Assembly (NCBI GenBank): GCA_963921195.1
Contig: OY992537.1
Coordinates: 56,010,313-56,074,312 of the forward strand
Direction: 5' to 3'
DNA: 64,000 nucleotides
DNA from: Pegoplata infirma
Taxonomy: Eukaryota > Arthropoda > Insecta > Diptera > Anthomyiidae
Part shown: in pieces, positions 34,070-44,394 of the stretch
How positions within the stretch are numbered: the stretch's first letter is position 1
How the letters are laid out: every line of letters begins with the position of its first letter
Translations under genes and position numbers: made by a program
Notes under the pieces: model-generated
Database searches by the model: none
What the model was told of the DNA's origin: nothing
Seen by the model: only the letters and a program-made list of their open reading frames with translations

Positions 34070-34730
34070 TGAATGTCCTTTTTTCTTGGGAAGGACACCA
34101 TGGATTTCCAAAAAAAAAAATTTGTATTAAAGTATAGAATGTCCTTTTAACGCTATCAAAATTTCAGAGAGGTGTTTTTTCGTATTGTTGAGCAATAAAT
34201 TTTCAAAGTTTGTTATCTAGCCAAATATTTGATTTTTTTTAAAAATTTTGCCAAAAAATCAAAAATTTAGCTTTATGACCAACTTTAAAAATTTATTGCT
34301 CGACAATAGGAAAAAACACCTCTCTGAAATTTTAACTGCGTTAAAAGGATATTCCAGACTTTAATAAAAAATTTTGGTTTTGGAAATCTATGGTGTCCTT
34401 GACAGGAGAAAAGGTTATTGCAATGTTGTTTTAAAATTTTTTTGTTGAATTTTTTTTTGTTTTTAAATTTTAAAAATTTTAAATTTTAAAATTTAACACC
34501 TTACGGTTTCCGAGTAAAAAAAAAAACTGTCTAAAGCCAACTACATATTTGATTTTTTGCCAAAATTTTGAAAAAATAACAAACTTTGAAAATTTATTGC
34601 TCAACAGTACGATAAAACACCTCTCTGAAATTTTAACAGCGTTAAAAGGACATTCTAAACCTTAATACAAAGTTTTGTTTTTTTAAATCCATGGTGTCCT
34701 TTCCAGGAAAAAAGTACATTCAAAATAATT
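34070..34730. repeat. Three-arm GGACACCATGG inverted repeat
   Basis: Arm 1 (34078-34180, GGGAAGGACACCATGGATTT), arm 2 inverted (34310-34400, TCTATGGTGTCCTTGACAGG) and arm 3 inverted (34610-34715, ATCCATGGTGTCCTTTCCAG). Each arm has CACCTCTCTGAAATTTTAAC or its complement. A further fragment is at 2413-2520. Confidence 0.65.
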
Positions 34731-34902
34731 TTCAAAATTTTTTTTTTAAATTTTAAAAAAAAATTTTTTTCCATAATTTTGTAAACAATATTGTTTTTAT
34801 AAGATTTTTCGTACGACTTACTGAGCAGAACAATGTTAAAAAGTGCCGAAAAGTCAATATTGTCAAAAAAGTGCTCTGGGCCCCAAAGAATTTAGTGCAT
34901 AG

Positions 34903-35773
34903 CACAGTGGCCGAATCTAGCGGCTCTTAATTCGGAAATGTAAAATAATAAAGACTAATGCTTATTTGCGATTAAAAAATAAGGAATTAATTTTTAAACA
35001 ATATAAATTTATTTTTATGTATTTTGGGAAATTCATGTGAATATCGGGAGGGTGGTTTGTATGAGGCCTAGAAATAAAATTTAGAGCGATTTTTTATGAA
35101 TACAAAAAATATTTATCAGTCGAATTTCAAGAGGATTTCTTGAATACTATTGTTGGGGGTTTTTAAGTAAAACTTGAAGGGGACATTTACATGAGGGCTA
35201 TGGGTTAACATGGACTGATTTAGTCAAAATTTACCAGGTTAAAATAAAAGAAACTTAAATTTCAAATTTCAGCAAAATTGATTGATAATTGCGGTCTGTA
35301 TGGCGTTTAAACGGTTTATTTGGTTATGTTGCAAGAGGTAGCACGCCATTCTTGAACATCACAACAACAATAACCCAAATTAATAATCAAAACAAGAATG
35401 GGACCGAATCCGATCGAATTTCTAAAGTAGCATTCCATGAAACTATAACTTATATCACAAACGTCAACTTTTACAATGCACTACTATTAAACTAGATACA
35501 GGCAACACACATTTATTTTTTAGTTAAAACATAACTTTTACTTTAAATTAAGACTTTTAGGCTCAAAATTTATAAACAATTGACTTAAAAGTGACAAAAA
35601 AAACACACTAATTAATTAGGCGCGAAATTTCTTTAATGCTCTTGCTGCAGAAAATGTCAAACGTCAATTTTCTCTGCAAAGTATAGGTAATCGATACAGT
35701 GCAAAACATTTATCGGTTTTAAGTTTTTAATTTTGACTAAAACGCCGCTAGATCAGTGATTTCGGCCACAGTG
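34903..35773. mobile_element. Transib-like non-autonomous element (copy 2)
   Basis: Begins CACAGTGGCCGAATCTAGCG and ends CGCCGCTAGATCAGTGATTT CGGCCACAGTG; a 5-bp duplication CATAG flanks it (34898-34902, 35774-35778). Both the heptamer-like ends and the 5-bp duplication fit Transib. The interior carries mini-me type III-like sequence (TATCGGGAGGGTGGTTTGTA) and an open stretch ending HETITYITNVNFYNALLLN (35430-35495) conserved in copy 1. Confidence 0.7.
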
Positions 35774-35844
35774 CATAGGGGCCAAAGAGCTTCCGCCAAC
35801 TGGCGTATATTGAATTTTGATATTGAATATTGAATTTTATTGAT

Positions 35845-36330
35845 TATTGATATTACATTTTGACATCTGACAAATCAGAGAGATTGTGCAGCACCCTTTA
35901 TCCCAGTGTAGCAAGTCTCTGACCAGAAAGTGCCGGGCAATGGCAGATGAAGTGTTCGATAGTTTCCAACTCCTCTTCATCCATACAACTCCGACAAAAG
36001 TCATTTGACGGCACATTTAACCGCTCTGCATGCTTCCCTATAAGACTGTGTTCGGTAATTATCGCAACCGCTGTCGAAATCTCTCCTCTTGGAAGCGTTA
36101 TCAGCTCACTTGTGCGCCTCTGATTAATAGAAGGCCAAATATGTTGCGTTGTCTCACACGTCAATCCATTTTGGTATCTCTGATTAGTCTCCGTCGCGGA
36201 ACAAAGCAGTAAATTTTGCTTGCAAGTTTCTAGAGGCATACCAACACATTCCAATTCTGGTGGAACCTGTAAGGTAGTTCCTAGTCTTGCATGCTTATCG
36301 GCTCTGCATTTGAATTATTTCCAAAAAATT
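35845..36330 (-). pseudogene. LINE C-terminal fragment (family D), empty-site copy
   Basis: Minus strand: ADKHARLGTTLQVPPELECV, QRYQNGLTCETTQHIWPS, LITLPRGEISTAVAIITEH, HAERLNVPSNDFCRSCMDEE and EHFICHCPALSGQRLATLG (CCHC knuckle intact), then a stop. It is a close relative of 27975-29050 and lacks the 245-bp insertion. The 5' boundary falls next to an unrelated open stretch. Confidence 0.85.
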
Positions 36331-36480
36331 TCGAAAATAAACGACTGTGCGTCAAAACTTTAATATCAAATCCTAATTTTTTAATTGAATATAATACATT
36401 TTTGTACGCATCCGCAACCAAATTGTTAGTCTTAAATGAAAACAATTCATAAAACTCTGGCTTATACTGCCCCTTTCTTA
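36318..36480 (-). other. Unexplained open stretch, about 55 codons
   Basis: Minus strand reads KGQYKPEFYELFSFKTNNLV, then ADAYKNVLYSIKKLGFDIKV and LTHSRLFSKFF without a stop, in protein-like composition. Directly upstream is a pyrimidine tract ending TTATTAAG, which would pass as a splice acceptor. The 3' side is cut by the LINE fragment. The Lys/Gly-Phe-Asp-Ile pattern loosely recalls internal parts of P/THAP9-type transposases, but I cannot support that. It may be a piece of an unrecognised transposase or of a captured gene. Confidence 0.3.
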
Positions 36481-36843
36481 ATAAAAAAAGAAAAAAACAA
36501 TTTTTTTATTAATGGAATTTTACGTTAAAATGCATTCATTATCAGACTAACTCTCTGCTATTGTTCAAAAAAAAAAAAAAAAAAAAAAAGCAAATCAAAT
36601 TGTAAACGTAAAAATAACATTAGGGTAAAATAAGGAAATTGTTTGTGGTAACTAAAGTCTTTTTCTTGCCATAATATTTTTTTCTCCTTCTTCTTCTTAC
36701 ACTGTTCATTTCTGATTTTTTGAACAATTTTAGAGTTTTTTTGGCTTTAATATAAGTTTTATAGTGCATTTTCAGCAAAAAAAAGCAACAGAAAAAAATC
36801 CCATTTCTGATTTGTAGCACAAAAAAACTGAAACAACGAAAAA
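36481..36843. other. AT-rich, poly-A tract, no gene
   Basis: Contains a 21-nt A-run at about 36569-36589. Nothing assignable. Confidence 0.5.
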
Positions 36844-37640
36844 TAAAAACAAGTAAGAAAGTTAAATTCAGCTTGGTTGAATCTGAAAATGCCCTGCACA
36901 GATTTTGTTAGTGGTAGTTATTTTTTAGTCGCTTATCATTTACTACAATAGTGGCATAACTCAGAAAAACTGATTTTGCAGAAAATGTGTTTAAAAATTT
37001 TAATTAAAAAAAAATTTCTCTGAGAAAGACCGGGACATATAAAATGTAATAATGGCATATTCTAATCGGCTTAAAATTTATTTGGAACAAATTTGAGGCC
37101 AATTGAAATTAACTTAAAAAAAATTAAATAATATATCTTGCGATGCATCAATTTATTAATTTTTATGCGCAGAAGATGAATATCAAAATAAAATTCGTTA
37201 GTTTTCGAGATTTTGATACTTAATATTTGCAAAAATGGCGGTTTATTTTTTTTTTAAATCTCAAAATTCCCTCGAGTAAAAAAAAATGGTTTGGTTTACT
37301 TAAAAAAAAATCAGTCTCGAGCTCTATTAAAGGGTTTAAGAAAATAAATTTTAAGATGTTTTTAAAAAATTTATTGAACGTGGGAAAACCGTCAATTTTG
37401 GAAATTTTTCAAATCTCGAAAACCGTTTTATCGATTCAAGAAATTTTTTGATACTCGTAATCAGTATATCTAAATTGATCATAAATAATGTGTCGCAAAA
37501 CAGATTTTTTTAAAATTTTTTAAAATTCTAAATTTTTGCTGGAAATTTTCCAAAGATACCAAATTTTGGTCTAAGGGAGCCTCGGGATAAAATAACATAA
37601 CACACGATGTTCGTCCGTCCGTTCCTACGTCCGTCTGAAG

Positions 37641-38848
37641 TAGGGCTGTCAAACGGGATCGGTTTTTTAAAATACCGGCATTCGGGATTTGAAAATCGAA
37701 ATCCCGGGATCCCGGGATTTTTCGGGATCACGGGATTTTTCGGGATCCCGGGATTTTCGGGATTCCGGGATTTTTTGGGATTAAATTTCTTTGATTATAA
37801 AAGTAAAAAAAATAGTACTCTTTATGTTTCAATTTTATTGTGCATATTAAGGGGGCTACTGTGGGTTAGTTGGTAGCGTGCTAGCCTATTAAGCAATAAG
37901 TTGTGGGTTTGATTCCCACGAAACCCCTTGGGTCGATTTCGCTACAACGGAATTATTAAAAAAAATATTCCTAATTATTCTGATTGTTATTTAAGGCAAT
38001 TCAAAAATTAAGTATACGCCACTTATACAGTTTTCGTAATTATTATTATTAAATATTTATCAAGGAACTAAAAAAGGCTTGAGGGGTTTGTTATGGAAAA
38101 TTACAACTTTTATTTGCTTTTACTTTCATCCCATTCCGATTTTGGTTCTTGCACTGTATAATTTTGAAACTAATTTAAAGAAAATTTAAAATAATAAAAA
38201 CATTTAGGCTGGATTACTCATTGCTCCGTTATAAAATAACTCTCCGTTAAATTTAACTTTTACATACAAATTTTGACATAAGGCTCCGTTAAATCGGCAG
38301 TTAGCAGCTAACTTTTCATTGAGTAATTCGCCCTTAAAGGGGAAAAGTAATAATATAATACATTAGACTTGCATTTTTTGTATAAAAAAGTTTTTCTTCC
38401 AATTTTGAACGTTCGGGAAAATTTTTATTCTCCTACGCCTAAAACTTATGTGGTACAAGTTTGAGGCTAATCGGATTAAATTTCCCAGTAGCGCCCTTCG
38501 ATCAAAGTTTCGGTTTTTTAGAAAATTTTCGTCAAAACCTGCAAACTTTGGTCAAAGTGGCTTAATGATTAGTGCGTTAGACTATTATTCAGCAAGACTG
38601 GGTAGAATTCTCAGCTCAGCCAAATTCGTGGCCAGCTACCTTATAAATTAAAAAAAAATTAGTTTTAATTTGTTTATGTAAATGTAACAATAATTGAACA
38701 AATTTGTATTTTTAAAAATAAATTCTCATAAATTTTTAATATTTCAAAAATTCCGGGATTCGAGCTTAAAAATCCCGGGATTCGGAATTCATTTTATGAC
38801 CAAAATCCCGGGATTTCGGGATTCAGGATTTCGGGATTGCCAGCCCTA
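37641..38848. mobile_element. 1.2 kb hAT-type non-autonomous element
   Basis: Ends TAGGGCTGTCAAACGGG and (inward from the right) TAGGGCTGGCAATCCCG; perfect 8-bp duplication GTCTGAAG at 37633-37640 and 38849-38856. Both ends carry dense CCCGGGAT / ATCCCGGG repeats (at least ten in the left 150 bp), the expected subterminal binding array. No transposase. A tRNA-like segment lies inside at 37851-37927. Confidence 0.9.
37851..37927 (+). repeat. tRNA-like segment inside the hAT element
   Basis: A-box-like GGTTAGTTGGTAGCG and B-box-like GGGTTTGATTCCC with a perfect 5-bp T-stem (GTGGG/CCCAC) and GGGG...CCCC at the outer ends. The anticodon stem is poor. It is more tRNA-like than the CACAG modules but is probably a pseudogene or SINE head. 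A second, weaker one may sit at about 38560-38640. Confidence 0.5.
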
Positions 38849-39440
38849 GTCTGAAGAAAACACGCTTACTTTTGAAAGACTTTATAAAGGCTGCTGAAGT
38901 TTGTCATATTTGTTGGTAATTTATCTAGTCAGGTTGGTATTGCAATTCAGCCAAATCGGTCCAGTGGTTCAAATGTTATGAGCAAAAGATTAAATTTCGG
39001 CAAAGGTTTTACGCGAATTTACGAGATAAAAAATACGCTAACTTTCGATCGATATATGTTTGCCGTCCCCTGGTCTTATTTATTTTGAATTTCAGCCAAA
39101 TTGATCACGTGGTTCAAAAGTTATTAGCAAAACCGTGAATTTTAGATTGGTTTTACTTAAATTCACGTGTTGAAAAAACCGAGCTTTAAAAAAAACAAGC
39201 TTAAAAAATATTGGTAAGCCGCAGAATTACTTTACAAATTATTTTTGTTACACAGAAATATTTTTACACAAAAAGAAATAAAATTACACTCGAAAAAAAT
39301 TTTACACTCAAAGAAAAAAATTGTAATTTTTTGTTTTTTTTTTACAAAAATGTTTTTACTCAAAAAATTTAAATCCTTTAAAAAGGGCATTGTGAAGGGT
39401 ATTAATAGATTCGGCCAAGTCGAACTTAACTTTTCTACTC

Positions 39441-39994
39441 TTTGTCTCTGAAAATGCTCTTGTGGGCCAAAATTATTCCATGAAAACTTTTTAAATATTT
39501 TTCCCTTAATATACTAAATATTTCGCGAATATTTCACCAATAGCGGTCAAAACAATAAATATTTTTTTCGAAAAAATACACTACGATTGGCAACTTTAAC
39601 CGGTTGTAGGAAGGCAAAGACAACATTTTCAACATATTTTTTTGCATTATTTTGCCCCTATCAGCTCTTTAATACGCATTATTTTTTTGCTATTACCAAG
39701 CGAAATTCCAGAAAGAGGCTATTCTTGGGACAGGCTACTATATTTGGTTGATTATAAGATTACGGACCAATTTGTACCACTAATTGTAAGTGGAGAGGGT
39801 ATTAAAAAACTTGATTGAAAAAAAAAAATGTGAACAAAATTTCGGCGGAAAAATGTTTAGTAAAAAAAAATCGCGATATATATTTTTGGAGTAAAACAAT
39901 TTGTAAACAAAATAATTTTGACAAAAAAGAAAAAATTTCCAAAAAAAAAAAAATTTTTGTCAAAATTTGTTTTCATGGTGTTCTTACATTTTCG
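39441..39994. other. AT-rich stretch, mini-me debris
   Basis: AGTGGAGAGGGTATTAAAAAAC at about 39790 is a mini-me type II end. Nothing else is assignable. Confidence 0.45.
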
Positions 39995-40214
39995 CACTGA
40001 AAGAATTATTGTTCATAATATCTATGAACAAATTTCATTAAACCAAATTCATAGAATCTATGAGACAATTCATTGGCTGAATGAGTATGAATATGAATGA
40101 ATATGTGGTTTCTATGAATTTGGTTCATAGATTCTATGAAGGGCATCATTGGCTCACTTCTAATGATTTTTTTCATAGAACCAATGTACGTTTTCATACA
40201 AAATTCTTTCAGTG
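39995..40214. mobile_element. CACTGAAAGAATT-ended MITE, CG duplication
   Basis: CACTGAAAGAATT and AATTCTTTCAGTG are perfect 13-bp inverted repeats flanked by CG (39993-39994, 40215-40216). The interior has repeated CATAGAATCTATGA palindromes. Confidence 0.8.
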
Positions 40215-40216
40215 CG

Positions 40217-40441
40217 TGTACCAACAGCAAGTAAAAATGTTAAGTTACAGTCATATCTGTGAAATATTTTGGCAGTGATCGGAATTATAACAGAGAGACG
40301 GACATCGCTAATTTTTTTTTAAATCGATCACTAATCAATGATATTTATGCTTTGATTGATATTTCGATATTTCGATTAGTTACAAACGAAATGACAAACT
40401 TATTTATAACCTCTACCACCGACAACAATTGGAGGGTATAA
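40217..40441. repeat. mini-me-like type II end
   Basis: GTTAAGTTACAGTCATATCTG, GAGAGACGGACATCGCTAA and AGTTACAAACGAAATGACAA lead to the GGAGGGTATAAAAAC end. Together with the 39790 fragment it flanks the CACTG MITE. Confidence 0.6.
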
Positions 40442-41026
40442 AAACATTCCTGCTATTGTGGATTTTTGAATGCAAATGCTCGTATTATGAAATCAATTCC
40501 GCATTTTTTTTTTTTGTATGAAACATTTTTTTTTTGGAGATCTGTTTATGGGTTACATTAGTAACCCAATGACAATTAAAGTTAATCACATTAATTTTCG
40601 TGAGTTTAGTTGTGTGCAGCCATTGTTTAATATTATTTTGTTATGAGTTTTACACGTAAAAAAAAAAAATAAAAAAACGAAATAAAGAAATGTAATTTTA
40701 TTGGTCAATATAATTACAATTATTTGCAATTTTAAAAAAGTATTACGTTTTGTAAGAGAAATAAAGAAAATATTTAGTGTTATTAAGAAATGATTTTTAT
40801 AAGACTAATTTTAAAACAATTTGGCTTAAATTAATTTTTTTTCAAAAATTGTTTTTTCTTTAGCTAATTTTTTTTAAAAACAAATTTTTTTAAAAGATTT
40901 GTTTTTCTACAATTGTATTTAAAATAAAGTTATTTGCAATAATCTTTTTTAACAATGCGTAGGGTATCTATGCATTCGGTAAGGCAGAATTAAATCTTAT
41001 TTTCTTGTTGTTGTATGGCGGTACTA
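40442..41026. other. AT-rich stretch, no gene seen
   Basis: No open frame or repeat family recognised, apart from a decayed mini-me type II end at about 40960-41000 (GTAGGGTATCTATGCATTCG). Confidence 0.5.
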
Positions 41027-41537
41027 CACTCAAAAAAAATAAAAAATGTAAAATGACAAGAAAAGTTTGTTATTTTTTTTGCTGCCTCTTCTTCGACGAG
41101 AATTCCTAGTAATTTTACAAGCTTTTTATCAATAATTTTGTAAAATAACATGATTTTTACCAATAAAATTGTAAATTTACAAATTATTTGACGCAATAAA
41201 ACTTACAAGGAAATCTCGTGATCTTACTAGATTTTTTTGCTAACGCATATTTTACGAGAATTCTTTGTAAGAATAACGAGCTTTTTGTGGATTTGCCAAT
41301 AAAATTGTAAATTTAAAATATTTTGCGTAATAAAACTTACAAGGAATTCTCGTGAATTAACTAAATTTTTTTGTAAAATTAGCTTAAAATTTTTTAAAAT
41401 TACAAAAATTAAAATTAAAAAAAAAAATAAATTTTGTCGAAATTTGTATGTTAAAAAACAAGGAAAATTGTCAAATATTGGTAAAATGGAATTACTAGAC
41501 TTTTTCTGGTAGATTAAAAATGTATATTTTTTGTGTG
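41027..41537. mobile_element. AGGAGGTAGC-family MITE, complete
   Basis: Starts CACTCAAAAAAAATAAAAAA, ends TATTTTTTGTGTG; TA on both sides (41025-41026, 41538-41539). Repeated ATAAAACTTACAAGGAATTC and CTTGTAAATTT-type motifs. Reference copy for this family. Confidence 0.7.
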
Positions 41538-41689
41538 TAGAGAGGGTCGCGCCGTGAGTGACTTTTGACACATAATCATGACAGGAATTTTCAAATCACG
41601 CACACTCATTCAAGCATATTTTTTCTACTCACACTCATTCGCAATCACGTGAGTAAATTTAACTATGCGATTCGGTATCTCGGTCGATG

Positions 41690-41790
41690 TGAGTGACTAC
41701 AAAATTTATACGTAAAACAAAAACAAAAAACTCAAATTTGTTATTGTTTTACGTATAAAATTTGTAGTCACTTACTTTGTACGACATACT
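41690..41790. repeat. Perfect hairpin, about 34-bp arms
   Basis: GTGAGTGACTACAAAATTTA TACGTAAAACAA and its complement TTGTTTTACGTATAAAATTT GTAGTCACTTAC enclose a loop of about 20 nt. It lies inside a GTGAGT-rich region (41545-41880) that has a relative at 51310-51420. Confidence 0.7.
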
Positions 41791-42022
41791 GAATCGCCCC
41801 ATAAGACAACTTACACTCAAGTGCACCCACACAAGCTTCAGTCACATTAACTCACACATTTTTTAAAGTTAATAGTTCAACGAAATTTAACGAAAAAATT
41901 TCAGCAAAACTTAAATTTTAATCGAATTTTCTTAATTTTTTTGAAAGGAAATACGAAAATAAAATTAATAATAAACAAGTAAGAAAGTTATAGTCGGTCA
42001 AGACCGACCATATGATACTCTA

Positions 42023-43103
42023 CACTCAAAAAAAAAGTGAACTAAAATCTGGGAAAATTAACTCAATTTTGAGAAAAAGAGGGAATGATTTGGCTCCAAA
42101 GATTTTTTTTCTTGGTTTTAGTTCATAATTTTCCCAAAAATAAGGAAAACAAAGTTATTTAATTTTAACCCAATTTTAACTAGAAAATGGGAAAAATTAT
42201 ACTTCACATTTTAGAAATAGATTGGGTCTAGACCCTGGACCCATGGGTTCGGACCCCATTTAACTCGAGACCCCGTTGGGTCCTTTAAGGGTCCCCATAG
42301 ATTTTGAACCAAAACTTGTGTCCGTTTCGCTCTAACTTGCTTAGTTTTTGAGATACGGTAAAAAGGGGCCTAATAGGGTCTTGAGAATCTTAAAAACCGG
42401 TTAACTCAAAAACTATTAATCGGAGGGATTTCGGGTATTTTGCGGAAGTGTTCTACGAGTCAAGAGCTACAAAAATGCCGTTGGACGTTTTCTCGTGTTG
42501 GTAGTATTTACCGAGATATGTGTATATATAAAATCTCGGGAATTTCAAATTTTAGATCTAAATTTAGGGTCTTGAGACCCCGACAGATATGCAGAGCTAG
42601 GCTATTCCATATTTTTCTTTGTAGTCTTTCTTTTGAAAATTTCATCCGTTTCGCTCTATCTCGCTTAGTTTTCGAGATATCGCCATTTTGAATTTTTAAC
42701 TAAATTCTAAGAAGTTATTTACTAAATTCTCAGAAGTCATTAACTAAATTATAAGAAGTACACTTCCTCAATTCAAAGAAGAGAAATACGATGATGTTTT
42801 TTTTAGTAAATTTTAACTAAACTTGAACTAAATTGTTTTTTAAGAAATATGTCTTAAAAATAAAGATACGATTCTTAGATTTGTGGAAAATTTCTTTGGC
42901 AGTAAGAATTTTTTTCCTAATATTTAAAAAATCCATTTAAAGAAAACTTTGAACTAATTATAAGTAAATGAACTAAAAATTTTTCCTCATAGTTAAGAAA
43001 ATTTCTCATTTTTAAGTTAAATTTAACTAAATTTTAGGAAAATTCATGATAAATTTTCAAAGACATTTTTTCCTTAAATTTAGTTATGTCTTTTTTTTCA
43101 GTG
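42023..43103 (+). mobile_element. 1,081-bp palindromic MITE, copy B
   Basis: CACTCAAAAAAAAAGTGAAC start, TTATGTCTTTTTTTTCAGTG end, flanked by TA (42021-42022, 43104-43105). Ends differ (CACTC/CACTG). The interior contains GGGTCTAGACCCTGGACCCA and GTTTCGCTCTAACTTGCTTA. Exactly the same length as copy C, with only scattered substitutions. Open frames inside are not conserved in reading. Confidence 0.9.
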
Positions 43104-43816
43104 TACACCAGTGTTTTCCGGAAAATGGGTCCCAAGGCCAAACATGGACCGATTGGATCTGTCTTTTGTTAGCTCTTTATTTAGTGAGGAAAACACGCAC
43201 AGATCAAATTTTAGTGGAATTGGTTTATTTTTTTGTCGATAGACCGATTTAACTGAATATCGGTCGAAAGTTTTGTATGGGGGACTAATTGTAAGTTCAA
43301 AAATGGTACAATTATATTCCGATTTGATTAGGTTACTAAAGTACACATTTAACACCTAAAAATAAAATTTTTATCAAATATTTCCATTTTCATGAATTTT
43401 GAGGGATTTATGTGAATATCGGGAGGGTGGTTTGTATGGGGACTACCAGAAGGACTGACCCGATTCCTTTGAAACTTGGAATGAAGATTCGTGCATAAAA
43501 ATTCGATTACCTGCTAAATTTCAAAGCGATATCTATTATAATACGGTTATTAGAATCATTTAAGCCGAATTCAAAGGGGGCGTTTGTATGGGGGCTAGGT
43601 CTTAACATGGACCGATTTTCTCCAATTTCAAAAGAGGCTTAAGTTTCAAATTTCAAGTCAATTTATTGAAAATTGCGACCTGTATCGTGCTTAAACCAAT
43701 AGATGGACAGACGGACGGACGGACAGACGAACATCGCTAAATCGACTTAAAAAATCATTCTGAGTCGATCGGTATACTTGAAGGTACTTTAGGTCCAATA
43801 TTTCGGGTAGTTACAA

Positions 43817-44303
43817 CCCAGCAAAAATTGGCATTACTAGTAATGGGTTTTGTAATCCGAAGCAGATGTTAATAAGTAGTTACTTATTGAATGAAACACT
43901 AGTTATTTTAACAAGGGCGTGAGACAAAAATAACTAGTGAAGAGTATGGAGATAAATAAGTAGTTACTGCCTCGGATTACAAATAAGGAGTAAAAACCCA
44001 TTACCAATAAGAAGTAAAATAATGAGTTAATTAAAACTTTTAAAATTTAACTTGTTTTTACTAAAACTTAAAAATTGCGTAATTTTTATTAAGTTCTTAA
44101 GTACTTTTTAAGTTAATTGAATTGTAAAGGTTAAAAACTGCAAGTGCAAGAAGATATTATTACTTAGAGGTGCTTTTATAACATATTACTGAGAAGTAGT
44201 TACTTTTGGGCTTAAAATAATGTTAATGGTAATGGGTACTCATTATAAATAATGTACTTGGTAATGATTACTTTTCACAACTGATTACCATGTTTTTGCT
44301 GGG
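43817..44303. mobile_element. CCCAGC-ended MITE, copy 1 (AA duplication)
   Basis: CCCAGCAAAAATTGGCATTA start and CATGTTTTTGCTGGG end, flanked by AA (43815-43816, 44304-44305). The interior is full of TAATGGGTA/TACCCATTA-type repeats and folds back. Confidence 0.8.
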
Positions 44304-44394
44304 AAGCATCAGCACAAACTCATTATACCCTGTACCACAGAGTGGTGTAGGGTATAAAAATCGCGAAAAAAAAAATGGACTCACGCACACTCAT

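Larger units (their letters stand above)
33105..34885. mobile_element. Fold-back element hosting two repeats
   Basis: Left end AAAAAAGCGCTTTTTTGATA ATATTGACTTTTA and GTAAGTCGTTCGAACAATC; right end GATTTTTCGTACGACTTAC, AAAAGTCAATATTGTC and AAAAAAGTGCTC mirror each other. The right arm also has ATAATTTTGTAAACAATATT matching 33210-33235 inverted. Inside are the MITE 33245-34013 and the GGACACCATGG modules. Confidence 0.65.
36844..39440. repeat. mini-me-like type II element split by a hAT insertion
   Basis: The left part starts AACAAGTAAGAAAGTTAAAT with a decayed hairpin (TTCAGCTTGGTTGAA) and reaches a GTCC tract at 37607-37635. After the hAT element it resumes GAAGAAAACACGCTTACTTT, GGTCCAGTGGTTCAAATGTT and ends at AGATTCGGCCAAGTCGAACT, TTTTCTACTC. 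Sequence between about 36910 and 37560 is diverged. Confidence 0.6.
41974..44357. repeat. mini-me-like element (type III) carrying two insertions
   Basis: AACAAGTAAGAAAGTTATAG and GTCGGTCAAGACCGAC start; GTTTTCCGGAAAATGGGTCC; GGGAGGGTGGTTTGTATGGG; GTCY tract (ACGGACGGACGGACAGACGA); end ACTCATTATACCCTGTACCA. The MITEs at 42023-43103 and 43817-44303 split it, and their removal restores the sequence of the intact copy at 60444-61299. Confidence 0.85.

Noticed and set aside
36318..36480. Orphan open stretch as exon 2 of the minus-strand gene
   Set aside because: Exon 1 ends in phase 0; joined at the AG at 36477 the frame would hit a stop within five codons.
37607..37876. Gly/Phe/Pro-rich repetitive open frame
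   Set aside because: It is the CCCGGGAT subterminal array of the hAT element, not a structural protein.
40006..40278. Overlapping His/Met-rich frames on both strands
   Set aside because: They are translations of CATAGATTCTATG palindromes in the CACTG MITE.
42440..42691. 83-codon open frame as a gene within the 1.1 kb MITE
   Set aside because: The near-identical copy C does not keep the same frame open, and the region is a direct-repeat palindrome.
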